Shown: positions 18,906-31,206, counted from the first letter of the stretch. The stretch is DNA of 42,168 bases from Diaporthe sp. PMI_573 (GCA_021399435.1 JAJTUP010000175.1:1-42168), one strand, 5' to 3'. Numbers and translations: made by a program. Notes: generated from the sequence alone by a model not told the origin.

Positions 18906-19330
18906 CTGTGGGTTCTCCTTTCCTCCTTCGCAACGTCATTCTATCTATTCATTGTCGGCTACCCTTTTCCCATGTAGCGGTGGAAGGTCTCTACTATGTC
19001 CTGACTGTCGTCGACCTGATGTTCATGTCTTTTGCAGTAGTTGCAATCATCTCCACATTGAGTCTAATAATCGGAGCTGCTGAAAGGTATATGTTGGTAC
19101 GGCCCTGATGCCGTAGGTCAGAGGATCTTTGCACGTGCAAATAGGCGAGCAAAAGCCGTACTTTTCTAGGTACGGGTTCGATTCTTGCTACGGAAGAAAG
19201 AAAGGAGGTCATCGCCATCGTGGGCACCGAAGCACTTAGTATAGTGGCCAGCCCTTCTGCTGACTAAGCCAGACCGGCCCTTCTAATTGGCCACAGCTGG
19301 GCCGGGCATACGGTCCCTTCAACGGTCACC
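18906..19330. other. End of the island, short hydrophobic ORF only
   Basis: A plus-strand frame at 18908-19108 encodes 66 residues with one strong hydrophobic segment (DLMFMSFAVVAIISTLSLII). It is unrecognised and could be a membrane-protein fragment. A tRNA-like GGGTTCGATTC at about 19169 was considered and rejected as a tRNA gene. Confidence 0.3.
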
Positions 19331-20214
19331 AAACCCATACTAGCAGTCTTTTAAACGTTTAAAAAGAAGCATACCCAAAAGAACGCCGTAACGGCTAAAA
19401 AGCCCATAAAGCCCCAAACACTTAAATGACTATTAGGCCCTTCCGGCATACCCCAACAGTTCTATAAGCGCCCTCCTATTAGCTATCCCGGCTGGCCAAA
19501 TAAAGACAGTCCACAAATCCTTTAATACATACCGTCAGCTTATTTGTTAACACAAAGCGTTTTAGCGCCTTATTTAGTAATAACTTTGTTAAGACGTCTA
19601 CTAGGTTATTATCGCCATAGATCTACCGGATCTCGCTAATCTCCCTCCTCTCGTATAACTAGCAAAGGGCAAGAATATCTACCATTAGTCTCTTCTCTTT
19701 AGTAGTTCTAAGCTTAACCAGGTACTTGTATAGTAAATATAAGTCGGTATAGACAACGAGGGGCACCTAGAGAAACCCTAGTTGGTCGGTAATAAGGTAA
19801 AGTATAGTAAATACTACGGCAGCACTATTAAAACTACTAACCATATTATATATTTTTAATACTAGCACGCTTTAGGTTATCTTTTTATACTTTGTTAAGA
19901 ACCAGTATAAGATATTACTATATATTTTCTGCTAGATATTATTATTATTTAGCTCCTTATTAGCTAATATAAATATAAAACTAATTTACAAGCTTAGATC
20001 CTAGTTATTAGTAAATAACCTATTAATAAAGATAACTAGCTTAATAATAGTTAGGTTAAAAGATATATATTTAAGCCTATAAGCAAGATTATTAATTTAC
20101 TACCTAAGTTACTTATTTAGCTTGGTATAGTCCTTGTTTATAGGTAATTAGGCTTAGGCAGCAACAGAGAGGTTAAATATTGCTTCTAGTTAGCAGATAG
20201 AGGCTATATATATC
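19331..20214 (-). mobile_element. Copia retrotransposon remnant B, RNase H end
   Basis: Minus-strand, stop-ridden reading recovers the RNase H end of a Ty1/copia polyprotein: VVYTDLYLLYKYLVKLRTTK, then EKRLMVDILAL, then YERREISEIR, then a GDNN-type motif, then LTKLLLNKALKRF, typical of fungal copia elements. The rest of the same element resumes at 27943 on the other side of element A, whose insertion left the duplicated target CTATA. Only the segment from integrase C-terminus to RNase H survives. Confidence 0.75.
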
Positions 20215-20219
20215 CTATA

Positions 20220-20427
20220 TGTTGGAATAGCACTGAGGCTGATCACACATAGCCATATTGGCTAGGGAGGATGACTAATCTAGCAAGGGAGTACATGCAG
20301 ACCTAAGAGGTCTACGTGCAAGCTTCCCCGCTTGTTTTATAGTTTAGACAGACATCAACAAATTCAAAACCAATTGCATAGACACGTACGTACGTACATT
20401 ACGCCATATGGCAAAAGCCATTTAACA
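20220..20427 (+). repeat. Copia A 5' LTR
   Basis: 208 bp, TGTTGGAATAG...TTTAACA, with intact TG...CA ends. It includes a CGTACGTACGTAC run. By hand it differs from the 3' LTR at roughly 27 positions, all transitions. Confidence 0.92.
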
Positions 20428-20456
20428 CTAATCAGTGATTACTTGGTGCGATTATA
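20428..20456 (+). promoter_or_regulatory. Putative primer-binding region of copia A
   Basis: CTAATCAGTGATTACTTGG directly follows the 5' LTR. The same CTAATCAGTGATT follows the 5' LTR of copia D, although the LTRs are otherwise unrelated, so this is the best candidate primer site. It does not begin with TGG, so it is not complementary to a tRNA CCA end. Confidence 0.5.
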
Positions 20457-23366
20457 GATTAGTAAGAGTAAAGAGACAAGTACCAGTACGACCCCATAGA
20501 TATATCTACCGAACGGTAATCGGAACGTAGAAGCAACTAGAGTTGCATGCTCGTACTAAGAGCCTAGAGGATACCTTAACTTCCCTGCCTAGTTAGGGAG
20601 GAAGAGGGATACTCTAGAAGACAAAATCTTCTCTATTTTGTACGAATCAAGACTGCTATACTAAACGCTAGACGGAACATATCTATAGTCAAGACCTTGT
20701 ATAACTAGAAAAAAATAGTGTATGCTAATATACGATAAAGAAGATACTGTACAAACTAATTGAAAATACTAAATAGTATGTTATCCTCTAATATACTAGA
20801 ACTATCAGCTTTGGCTATAGCGGCTAGCATAAGTAGCTAAGAAAGGAGTAGAGTAATATATAAAGAAATGAGCTCGGGAAGTATTATACTACTAAGTATA
20901 TAGCAAGGTGTGATAAAACTAAGATACTGGGACCTAGAGATTAACCTAGATGACCTATCATCTAATAGACAAATCAATACCTACTTTATACAAGTTATAA
21001 TAGATATAGTCTACCTAGACCTTAGTAGAAGTAGTATATTAGGATCTCTAGCTAATAACTTTAAGGAATAAACTACCTACTAATTTAACCAAGTTAATCA
21101 TATATTTAAGAAAGTACTCTTAAACATCATTATAGAAAAAGGGATCCCTATATTAAAGGGTTCCTACACAAGTTAGATTATATAAATTATTAAAGCCGAG
21201 AAAGCAAGAGAAGATCTTTTATTTCTTACACAGGAACCGAGCAGAGCTCCTATATAATAAATAATCAAACATTCCCAACCACCCCCAAGGGTTCAATCAC
21301 ACAAGATAACAAGAAACCAACGAGCACCTACAGCTAAGACATAGCCTATACAACAAGCACCTCTAGATACTAGATATATACAAGAGGTAGGCAACTTCTC
21401 ATAACAGTATAGTATGGTACTTATAGTAAATTCAGTCTATATAGATAATGTACTATATAACCTACCTCTAACTCAAATCGTCTATAATGAGCTAATAGAA
21501 CCTTAGCAAATCTCCACCTTCTAAAAAGGGTAGAGAAGAGATCAAAACTATACTGGCAAGCCCTATAACCTATTATATAATAAAGTACAAATCTTTATTA
21601 GCTATTATAGGTAACTATAAATTACTAAAGACTAATACCATATAGTCTTTCTAGACATTCTCTCTAGCTATACAAAAGACTTCTATATATACTATATTAG
21701 ACTAGATAAGAGATAGGACAAAGTATACAACCTTATAAACACCTACTTTAATATAATAATAAACTATAGCTAATATTAGGCAGACTAGACAACCTTGTCT
21801 TTTATATAGGTAAGGAAAGAAAACCTAGACAAGACCTTGCCAGAAGTCTTGAAAACCCTCTTAGACAAGCTATAGCTCATATAAAGAGCGTTAGGAGAAG
21901 GGTACCAAGGCAAAATTGCATTACGTATAACAGTTATCAGAGCCTGCCGTACGGTACTAGAGTTGGAACTAGCTATAATAAACTAGAAGCCTACGTGCAA
22001 GGCCCTATTTGCAGATCTTTACACAGCCCTACAAGTAGCTATAGAAAGAAACTCTATTTAATAGTTTATATTGTACAAAGAGGCTGGAATTAATTTTGTA
22101 GATAGATAATATAGCTCGAACTTTAAGAATTGCTAGAAAACTTTATATAACCACCAATCTATACTACAAACCTCTTTTCAGCTAAATAACCACCAATCCT
22201 TACCACAAATTCCTTTTAGGCCAAGACTAACCTAAAGTTAATCTATATAATAACCTTTTAGACTATATTATATAATAGCCAAGGTAATAAAATGCTTTGT
22301 ATGTAAGAAGGAAGGGTACTGGTCTATAAACTATATAGATAAGGAAAGGATAGATGTATGGAAATAATATCTCTAGGTGTGTAAAGACTTTAAGCAAGAA
22401 CCTATCCTAGAAGAGAAGAAGTTTGCTACCTACTTGCTTGAGTATAAAGGAGAGGATCTACTATATGAAGTGGAAGACTTACTATTTGATCTATGGGATA
22501 CAGATAACAAGGCTATTCCCTAATAAAACCTAGTAGATTTTACATTTAACTACCGTATAACTAGAGAAGATATCTATACTATCCTAAAAGTAACTAAGAC
22601 AAGCTAATTCATACTTTACAATCTATATAGTATAAAGTACCAAGGAGAACTATAGGATATAGGTACTGTAAAGTTTTCTATAGTGGGAATGCTATAAGTA
22701 TTAGCCTATGTCTATAAGAACCTAGGTATAAAGATTAGATAGAGTATAGATATAGCTAAAGTTAAATTTAGTAATAGTGATGCTATCTTAGTAGTTAGTA
22801 TAATTAAGGTTATAAACTAACTAGGAAGTATTATATACTATGTCCTAAATATATTAACCCCTTTTCTATTCTCTTTATATAATATAGACAAGCTAAATGT
22901 ATACTTTAACAACCTATCAGATATTATTATATAAGGAGATATAATAATCTTGGTAGTTAGAAAATAGGGACATGTATTTTTTAATACAAGCCATATAGAG
23001 ACTAGAGTATTTCTTATAAAGCTATAACTTAGGAGACTTTATAGACGATTTAGGCACCCTTATATAGACAGGCTATACAAGCTATTAAGGAATGTAGGGT
23101 ATAATAATGTTAAAGAGGTAATTTTAGAGAAGATTCAAAAATTCTACTACTTCTGCTAACTATATAATCCTTTACCAAGGAGATTTAAGTTCTTAATTAA
23201 AGACAAAAACTACTTTAACTATAAAGTAGTTATTAATGTTATATACCTAGGCGAAAGAAATATACTTCATATAATTAACTTAGATACAAGCTTCCAAGCA
23301 GCTACATTTCTTAACTCTCTCTCCATACAAGATACCTAGAATACACTCTATAAGTACTAGATCTAC

Positions 23367-23594
23367 ATGTACATTAGTCCACTAAACTACATCATACATA
23401 ATCTAGGAACCAACTTTGCTTTAGAAGAATTCCAGAATAATGTAAAGATTATAGGAATTACGTGCGAGGAGATGCCTGTAGAAGTATACTGGGCTTTAAA
23501 TAAGGTTAAATACTTATACAGGCCCCTAAGAAGAGCTTTTAAGATTCTAAAGGCTAAGATCAGCTATTATATAGACGACGAAACAATTCTATAG
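23367..23594 (+). pseudogene. Copia A integrase core, best-preserved frame
   Basis: This 75-codon open window falls within the degraded polyprotein. It covers the second half of the integrase catalytic core: LNYIIHNLGTNFALEEF (family members have Asp where this reads Asn), the MPVEVYWALNKVKYLYRPLRRAF block, then an acidic ISYYIDDETIL. The catalytic Glu expected in KVERYH-type context is Lys here, a GAG/GAA to AAG/AAA change. It is not a separate gene. Confidence 0.8.
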
Positions 23595-26074
23595 ATAGCT
23601 ATAAAGGTACTAAACGATACTATGGGCCTAAATGGTATTATACTAATACTCCTAGTTTTTAGAGCATACCTATAGATATTATAGAATTCGCCACCCTTAC
23701 TAGATATTACATAATGAGCATTAGTAGTTTAGAAAGCAATGAAGATACTATATATAATTCAAGCCAAGGTTAAAGTCAACTATATAATTAATACTAAAAA
23801 TAACCTGAATCTCTAATCCACCCTATCTCTACCAATTTAGAGCAACGTCCTAATCTAGAGAGAAAATAAGGGGTGGAGAGAACTATATAAAGTCAATAGT
23901 ATCAAGGGATATATAATTATAGTAAGTATAATAAATAGACTAATTTAAATACAGGTAACATATATTAAGCCATATTACCATACAGTAGAAGCTATTTCCT
24001 AAGACGAATTAGATATACTAGAACCTGTTATATAAGAATAACCTCCTTCTAGGCAAAGAGGCCAGCTAAGAAAAGCTATCATATAAAGCACTTAGCCTAG
24101 AAGGAGAGGATACCCTCGTAAAGTAACCGTATAGCCAACTTATATCAGCTACATATAATACATACCGGGTACCTTTTTAACCTAAAAGGAGAAAGACTTA
24201 TACGATTTTACTATTAAACTTTACTAAAATAACATTATCATAGCTCCCGGAAAATTATTTAAGGAATTAGATATACTAGAGATAGACGTACTAGCTAATA
24301 AAAATATCTTTAAATTCATTTAATATAATGTAAACCAATATAATAGACTTTGGATCTTTAAGACAAGAATGGTACAAGAGGTAAAAAACAGGTTAACCAA
24401 ACTATAGAGAAATCTAGACTAGTTATACAAGGATATAAAGACTTAGAGAAGGAGGTAATCCTAACCCAAGCTCCTACCATCTAAAAGATAAGCTAGAGAC
24501 TTATCCTTATACTAGGACTAACCCTTATATTACATTTTTACTACCAAGGAGAATTAAGGGACATCACATAGGCCTATACCTAATTATACAACCCCCTTAC
24601 TCATACTATTCTAGCAGAGCTACCAGTTAAGCTACATAATTAGTATCTACCAGAAACTATACTCCTAATTTAAAAGCCATTATATAGACTAGTAGAGTTA
24701 GGTCTACACTAGTACAAGATATATTATTTATACTATACTAAAGTTTTAGGGATAAAGGTCTCTATATATAATCCATACTTGTTATTTACTATAAATAGAC
24801 CACATAACTTTAGAATTACTAGAATGTAGATAGATGATACCTTTAGCTTTGCAACTACCTAATTTTCTAGAAAAGAAGAAAAGGAACTATATAATAAAAA
24901 GTTTTATACAAAGGATAAGTAAATCCTAGGACCAAAACAACTAATTAAGTTTAATAGAGGAAAGATTAAGTTTAATAGGAATAACATTATCTTCGTATAG
25001 AAGGGCTAAGTAGTAAACCTAGTACTAATTAACCTAGAGGTAGAAGATACACCCTAATAGTATATTACCCAGCATATAAGGGGTACCTATATTATATTAA
25101 TCTACCAACTAAAAGCTACATACAACCTATTATCAGCAGCCTAGATTAAAGACCTAGAGAAGAAAGACATAGATGTACTTAATGTATAAATTAAGTAGTA
25201 GATAGAAAACCCTAAAAGAGGGATTACATTTATTCTACTTAACCTAGAGTATACAAAGCTCTATATTTTTATAGATAGGTCCTTTACTAACAATATAGAC
25301 CTTAGTTTACAACTAGGCTTTATTATTATACTAGCAGTAGAAACTAACCATATAAGGGAGGATTTTGAAATCTATAGGAATATTGTACACTAGAGTTCGA
25401 TAAAGTATAAAAGAGTGACCTAGAGCATACTAGCAAGTAAGCTATACAGAATAATGACTGGATTTAACAGTAGTATAGTACTTAGTATAATACTAAACTA
25501 GGTTATAAACTGCCTAGAGATGTTAAGAATCTCAATTATTATTTACATAGATTCTAGGTTATTATATAACTACTTGGTTAGACTAGGTATAATAGATAAA
25601 AAGAGGCTAATAATTGATATTATGTTATTAAGGAAGGTATATAAGAAGAAAGAGATCTCTAAGGTATAATAGATTAATAGAAAGGATAATCCCGTGGATA
25701 CTTATATAAAGAAAACGCTAAATGGAGCTCTTAAGAGACTAATCTCCACAAATACCTTAAGGATAAGGATTAAGGTATATGTAGATTACCTAGACTAAAA
25801 AGAATAAAGGAAAAAGATAGAAACTACTTAGGTCTAGAGTTATACTAGGGATTAAACCTAGGCCTCTAGCTAAAAAGCTAGGATCCTCCTAACTAGACTA
25901 TATAACTAGAATAAGACCCTTACTATCTCCATTAAAAGAGGAGGAAAAGATATACTTATAAGAAGGGGTAGGAAAAGAGGTAGCTAAGTTAATTATATAA
26001 TAATAGACTAAAAAGGGTGAGAAGAAAAGACTGTAAAATAGCTATATAAAAAATAAAAAAAAGACAAGCCTAGT

Positions 26075-26290
26075 ATAAGGCTTGAGGATATAGCCAAGAT
26101 AGACCTAAAATGTATGATAGATAGGCCTAGGATATAGCTAGAATAGCCTTAGGATATATAAAGGACATAGCCAAGATAGCCTTAGGATATAGCTAGGATA
26201 GACTTAAAATATAGCTAGGATACTTTAGGATATACAAAGATAGAGCTAGGATACCTTAGGATAGGGCTAGGATACTTTAGGCTATATAAA
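26075..26290. repeat. Degenerate tandem repeat in copia A 3' region
   Basis: About nine imperfect copies of a unit like AGGATATAGCTAGGATAG/CTTAGGATAT occur in a row, downstream of the RNase H region. The copies differ mainly by transitions and small indels. Confidence 0.7.
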
Positions 26291-27242
26291 AAGTAACCAA
26301 AGGCAGGCCTAGGGTAGGATCAGGCTATACAAGAATAGCTAAGAATTAAACTAGGGGAGCTAAAAAGGAAGACTATTAACTATATGATTAAATGTTTTAC
26401 AAGTAAGTAGGTAGCTCTTATATAAAGAAAAATAGTTAGAAGAGAGTTAATTTTAATAGTATATAAAAAGCTTAATGTATGACTTAATCTAGCTTATGAA
26501 AATCTACTACCTAAAGGAGCTCCTATTAAGTAAAAAAGGTCTTCTATATAATCCTCCCCCCTACTTAATTACCTAAGCGTTATGCTAGGGATTAATTACT
26601 AGGTCCTCTATCTTAATGCTGGTATTACTGTAAATATTGTCTAAATCATCCTCCTTATCATTATTATTTAAGTTATACGACTTATTATCCTTATCCTCTA
26701 AGTTGGATGGCTAATTACTATTATAGTAGCTGTAATAATTGCTATACGACTGCTAGATATACTTAATATAAGCGCCACTATAAAACCCATTAATATACAT
26801 ACAGGCCTTAGTATGATAGGTAATCTGATAGTTACTATACTTTTAAGGATAGCGACTAGCTACATTACCGCGTGACTAGATGATGATTGCATAGAAGTAG
26901 CTCTCTCGATAAATAAGCTTGGCCTAAGCTAGCTAAATCATGTTGCTGTTGGCTATCCGAATCGAGATATTGTATGAAGGGAGACGGTAGGTGCTATGCT
27001 CCTTATCCTAATTTTTGTATATTAGCAAGGGCATATTGTGTAAAGGGGAGGAAGGGTAGTATGAATACTAGTACACATTATGAGAAGGAACTGGTAGTTA
27101 ACTACCTAGCTGGTTGAAAGGTTTAGCTAGTATACCCTGTCTAGCTTGTTAATAGTTATAACCCTGAAAGCATTGGCTATTATGTGAAAGGTTTGGTAAT
27201 AATAGGGGGGGTAAGTTTTGAAGATATTTTTGATTATATAAT

Positions 27243-27290
27243 ATACAAGGTGTGTGTATGTGTATGTATGTGTGTGTGTGTGTGAGAGAG
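27243..27290. repeat. (TG)n microsatellite in copia A 3' region
   Basis: A GTGTGTGTATGTGTATG-type run ends in GAGAGAG. It lies inside the element's non-coding tail. Confidence 0.8.
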
Positions 27291-27606
27291 AAAAAGTGTT
27301 GTGTGATGGAGAAGAGAAGAAGGGAAGGTTAAAGTAAAAGGTGAAAGGTATGAGGTTTTTGTGCTGGTATTAGAAGGGTGCTGTGCACAGACCACCTTAA
27401 CTGACTAGAAAAAGGGTTACTCGTACGAGTGAATTATAGGTAACAGTCCCTTCTAGCCTTCTGGCTAGTATGATAAAAGTCGTGAGAAAAAGTAGTTGGA
27501 AAGTAAGTCAGAAAGAATGCTGAAAAGAAGGTTGAGAAAGTTAGTGTGATAAGTACTTAATGTAGGCTATTAGTTAAAGGTTTGCTTACTATGTATGATT
27601 AAAAAA

Positions 27607-27629
27607 CCAGGGCAGCACAACCTGCCTGG
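27607..27629. other. GC hairpin near the 3' LTR of copia A
   Basis: CCAGGGCAG-CACAAC-CTGCCTGG forms an 8-bp stem with one bulged G and a six-base loop, conspicuously GC-rich in AT-rich surroundings. It lies about 100 bp upstream of the 3' LTR. A structural RNA role is possible but untested. Confidence 0.4.
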
Positions 27630-27729
27630 CCAAGGTAATTTCATTTATTATAGGAAAAGGCGTATAAGTAATTCAACTTACTCGACTGGCCTAAAGGGAG
27701 TATGTGATTAGAAAATAAAAGACCCCTAG

Positions 27730-27937
27730 TATTGGAATAGTACTGAGGCTGATCGTATATAGCTATATTGGCTAGGGAGGATGACTAATCTAGCAAGGGA
27801 GTATATGTAGACCTAAGAGGTCTGTGTGCAAGCTTCCCTGCTTGTTTCATAGTTTAGATAGACATTAACGAATTCAGAACTAATTATATAGACACGTACG
27901 TATATATATTACGCTATATGGTAAAAGCTATTTAATA
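27730..27937 (+). repeat. Copia A 3' LTR
   Basis: 208 bp, same length as the 5' LTR. TG...CA ends have become TA...TA. It is followed by the CTATA target duplication. The purine-rich AAAATAAAAGACCCC just upstream is a candidate polypurine tract. Confidence 0.92.
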
Positions 27938-27942
27938 CTATA

Positions 27943-29261
27943 GGCCCTTTGTTTAAAATAATATTATACCTAGTTAGATGATTTTTAGTTAATTATTATA
28001 ATTTTCTCTGCCTAGCCTTTCTAGTTAATATTAAAAAATCTATCTTTATAAAGTAATAGCTGGGTACTATTGTAATTAATAAGGCTAATAAGTATAAGAG
28101 TTGTTTTTAGCTTATAGATAATCTTAGCCTTTTAGATCTTCTCTTCTTTTTTAGCTAAAAATACTGGAATACTGAGAATAAGGGTATTATTAGTTTATAT
28201 ACCTACTAGCCTAAATAATTCTGCTAGGCCTTCTATAATAAAAAGGTATAGGTTAAAAGTCAACATCCTTATCTTTAACTATTTATAATGATAATAATGG
28301 TATATTACCTACTAGTATATACCTACCTTAGAAATACTATATAGGGGTTTTATTATCTTTATAATTGTACCTAGAGGGTATTGTAACTTTAGCTTTAAGG
28401 GTAATTAGGTTAGAATTAGCTAAAATAGCCTTGATTTTAACTAAGGATATACCTAGGTAATATTGTAAAATTTAACTACTATTTTTCTTTATAAAAAAGA
28501 TAGGGCAAGTTTTATAATTAGCTATTAGCTAATCTGTTAAATTGTCGGTAATTAGATAAGGATATCCTTCTTGCCTATATTATTATACTCTTAAACCATA
28601 AAGCGTAACTTTTTATATAATTTAATACTCTTATTCTTAACTTTATATACTATATGGAACTTAAATAGTTAAATAATTCTATAGGTAATAGGGTTGAAAC
28701 GCTTAAAGTTAAAGACATTATATACTACTAGGTTATTTATTTTAAAAGTATTAGATTCCTTAAATAAGGCGCTAAATATTTTAATAATGCTGTCTAATTA
28801 TAGTCTCGTTGCCAGCTTAAAGTTATTTTCTTCTTTTTATAATAATATAGTATATAGGCTGGTAGTAAGGCGCTATAGACAGCCGTGGCGGCAGGGTACC
28901 AAAGGAGCATCACTCTAAATATAAATTATACCACCTTCTACAAAATAGCTTTCCAGGGTGTCTGCTAAGGGCATAGCTATGCTATACAGGGCGGCCGCCG
29001 GGTATATAGCATAGCCATTAGCGGCATTGTCTATAGATTCTAGTCCTAGACCGGGCTCTTTACAATAGTATAGCTAAACAGCTATTAACCGGAATTTTAC
29101 AAGGCCATTAGGCAAATTAACCATAATGTTGTACCCTTCTATAGCTAATAGTTTAAATAGTCCCTGCCAGCCTTTCTTTTCCTACTATACCCAAACATCA
29201 CTTTACAGTAACAATATTAGCTAATAGGTAACGTTAGACCTGTTACAGCTATAAAGTATTC
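27943..29261 (-). mobile_element. Copia remnant B, integrase C-terminus to reverse transcriptase
   Basis: This is the continuation of the minus-strand remnant at 19331-20214. Readable pieces are a VNLPNGLVKF-type integrase C-terminal strand (about 29120-29090), a FLAKKEEKI...KAKIIYKL segment like the RT-RNase H linker (about 28150-28110), and AEKIIIIN (about 28000). Stops occur throughout. The right end is cut by solo LTR copy 3 without an obvious target duplication. A GC-richer patch at 28870-29060 is the least damaged part. Confidence 0.65.
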
Positions 29262-29801
29262 TAAAGGTTGGTGCCTTCAGCAGTGTGTATTCGGCAGGGT
29301 CGTAGTAAGATGCACTGAGGCGAATTGGGACGGCATGTGAGTGGTCTGGACAACTTTGCATTGAATTTGAGTGGGCTTCTGTCAGCCCTCCTCACAGTCC
29401 CTCCGACATCGTCTCACCCTTGGGCACGCGTGGGTTGGCTCGGGTGCGCAGATAGGGAGGCCGGAAAATTTGGCCCTCAGACCCACTATCTTTGACTTTA
29501 AACAGCCAGCCAACCCTAACCCTGACAGTAACCAAACTATATACAGATAAACTTTAGAAATCAGGCTATCTAATGAACTAGGTTACATGCTTTTTGGGTA
29601 AGAAATAAGGGTAATGCAGAGGTACGAAGTTAGGGTCTTAAAACAGCCCAAAAAATCGGCTCACGGCCACCAAACTCATCTGCCGGCGTGCACGCCCCAT
29701 GGGCACTTAGCCGAAAAAGTGCCAAGTCTAGGGTAACTCCCTACGTGAAGTCTAGGGTAACCCCTTACGTGCAGCGCCCATACAAGCGTTTCCGTTTAAC
29801 A
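29262..29801 (-). repeat. Solo-LTR-like element, copy 3, inverted
   Basis: This is the inverted relative of 836-1357, about 540 bp. It ends (plus strand) CGTTTCCGTTTAACA and begins TAAAGGTTGGTG, the RIP-changed form of TGAAGGTTGG. It is well preserved in the middle, including AACCCTAACCCTGACAG and both AAGTCTAGGGTAAC repeats. The flanks (TATTC and AAGGT) do not match, so no target duplication is evident. It separates two different copia remnants. Confidence 0.62.
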
Positions 29802-30600
29802 AAGGTTATCTCTTTTTCTAAGGCCTAGAATTAAAGGCTAAGGTAGATTAGAGATACTTATAATCTTTTTAATAATAGGCTTAATTATTAGTATATAAAT
29901 AACTAGCAACAAGGCCGTAAATTAGGCTTTTAGATATAATATAGTCGCGGTAGTTATTGTAATAATAATCGCCGCTATGGTTATTATTAAAAGCGCTGTA
30001 AAATAAAGAAGAAGCTAATGCTAGAAAAGACACTTAGCTTTAACAGAAACAAGCTAATAATAGCCCTAAATGGCTCTATTAGCCTTTAGCAGAAGGGTTA
30101 AGGTAAGAAAATCATTATCATTAACCTAAAATTACATAACTTTGCTTAGAAATATCTCAAGTAATATACTTATAGTGCTTATCTTGCTTTAATTTATTAG
30201 CTTGAAGCATTATTTAATCTATTAGTTGCTGCCTAAGCCTAAGTGTCTAATAAAGACAATTGTACCAAGCTAAACAAATACTTAAAATAGTAGATAAAGG
30301 ATCCTTTTTAAGGCCTGTAGAATGTCTCTATTAACTTAAAGACTGCCAGATTAATAGTCTTTATAGACGCTTTATTTGCTAATAACTGGGAACCACTAAG
30401 AAAAAAAGGTTTATAATAAATATTATATCTCTTTACCAGGCATACAAACAACAGGAAATCAATAAGATATAATGGATAAACGGTAATAACAACTCTATAG
30501 ATACTATAATAAAGGCATTACTAAATAAGGCTTTAGAACGCCTTATTAATACTAATAAGATTACCATTTGGGTAGAGAGCTATGTACATAGGAGTATATA
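29802..30600 (+). mobile_element. Copia remnant C with internal deletion
   Basis: On the plus strand, a piece resembling the polyprotein before RNase H (NCTKLNKYLK..., then LYLLITGN near 30370) is followed abruptly by the RNase H tail: QEINKI, WINGNNNSIDTIIKALLNK, then ALERLINTNKITIWVESYV. The roughly 150 residues usually between these blocks are missing, so a deletion is inferred. It is broken by many stops. Confidence 0.6.
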
Positions 30601-31063
30601 ATGAGGCATGTAACTAGATATATATGATACGGAGAAAAATACGATTTTTGGAGAAATTAGAAGTATTGGTATAAAAGTAGAAAACAGTTAGTATAGATTT
30701 AGTAATATAAAATTTAGGGGTGCAGGGTCTATAAATTATCTAGCGCTGATTCTACTATAGGGCAGTAATAAAATAATGGTTGGTCTATAGCAGACTGATA
30801 TCAGCTAGCTGACCCTGGTTAATTAGTTACCTGCTAGGTTACTCTAGTAGCTGCCCTAATTAGCCAAAAGGTCTATATAGTAGATTAGTTAGCTAGATTA
30901 GTTAGCGCTTCTAGCCAACACTTAGGTGGGGGCTTTGGCACCCACCGAGGGTAGCTAGAAGTAACATACAATACTACTATTAAATTAAAGCTATTAAGTA
31001 GCTACTTTAGTAACCCCTTTAAGTAATTACTCGTTTATATATCTAACTAACAATATAAGTATA
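30601..31063. repeat. Repeat with inverted copy at 636-835
   Basis: This lies downstream of copia remnant C and could contain its 3' LTR, though TG...CA limits were not resolved. 30870-31055 is repeated inverted, in more mutated form, at 636-835. It contains the hairpin GGTGGG-GGCTTTGGCA-CCCACC at about 30926-30947. Confidence 0.55.
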
Positions 31064-31201
31064 TAAGTATATAAAGTATATAAGTATATAAGTATATAAA
31101 ACCCTTAGGTATATAAGTATATAGGTATATATATATACTTATATATATAAGTATATAGGTATATATATATACTTATATATATATATATATAATCTAATAT
31201 A
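31064..31201. repeat. AT simple repeat, TATATAAG/TATATAGG type
   Basis: Low-complexity (GTATATAA)n and (TA)n sequence. The same TAGGTATATAGGTATAT pattern resumes after 39538, so copia D inserted into this microsatellite. Confidence 0.85.
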
Positions 31202-31206
31202 TAGGT

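Larger units (their letters stand above)
20220..27937 (+). mobile_element. Copia element A, complete LTR retrotransposon, RIP-inactivated
   Basis: This is a Ty1/copia-order element of about 7.7 kb with two 208-bp LTRs and a perfect 5-bp target duplication CTATA (20215-20219 and 27938-27942). The domain order on the plus strand is gag with a CCHC-like knuckle (CFVCKKEGYWSINY, about 22290), protease region (near 22800-22900), GAG-pre-integrase (LYRRFRHPYIDRLYKLL, about 23040), integrase (23200-23700), reverse transcriptase (IFKFI...RLVIQGYKDLEKEVI, 24300-24900) and RNase H (25250-25800). Integrase before RT defines copia. Every region carries multiple stops. The 5' LTR and gag are less damaged than the 3' LTR. 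A 1.9-kb non-coding 3' region precedes the 3' LTR. It is nested in copia remnant B. Confidence 0.92.

Noticed and set aside
19105..19195. tRNA-like segment with GGGTTCGATTC and pairing CCGTAG/CTACGG
   Set aside because: The T-arm looks right, but there is no D-arm, the T-stem has a mismatch and two G-T pairs, and the only plausible anticodon loop lacks the invariant T33. It may be a decayed tRNA-derived piece, but it is not a gene I can support.
11260..19330. A complete Starship or Helitron
   Set aside because: No tyrosine recombinase captain, Rep/helicase or diagnostic termini were seen; only the gene-fragment content is suggestive.
31064..31201. Regularly spaced TATATAAG repeats resembling an array
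   Set aside because: Simple-sequence DNA without unique spacers; it is a microsatellite, not a CRISPR-type array.
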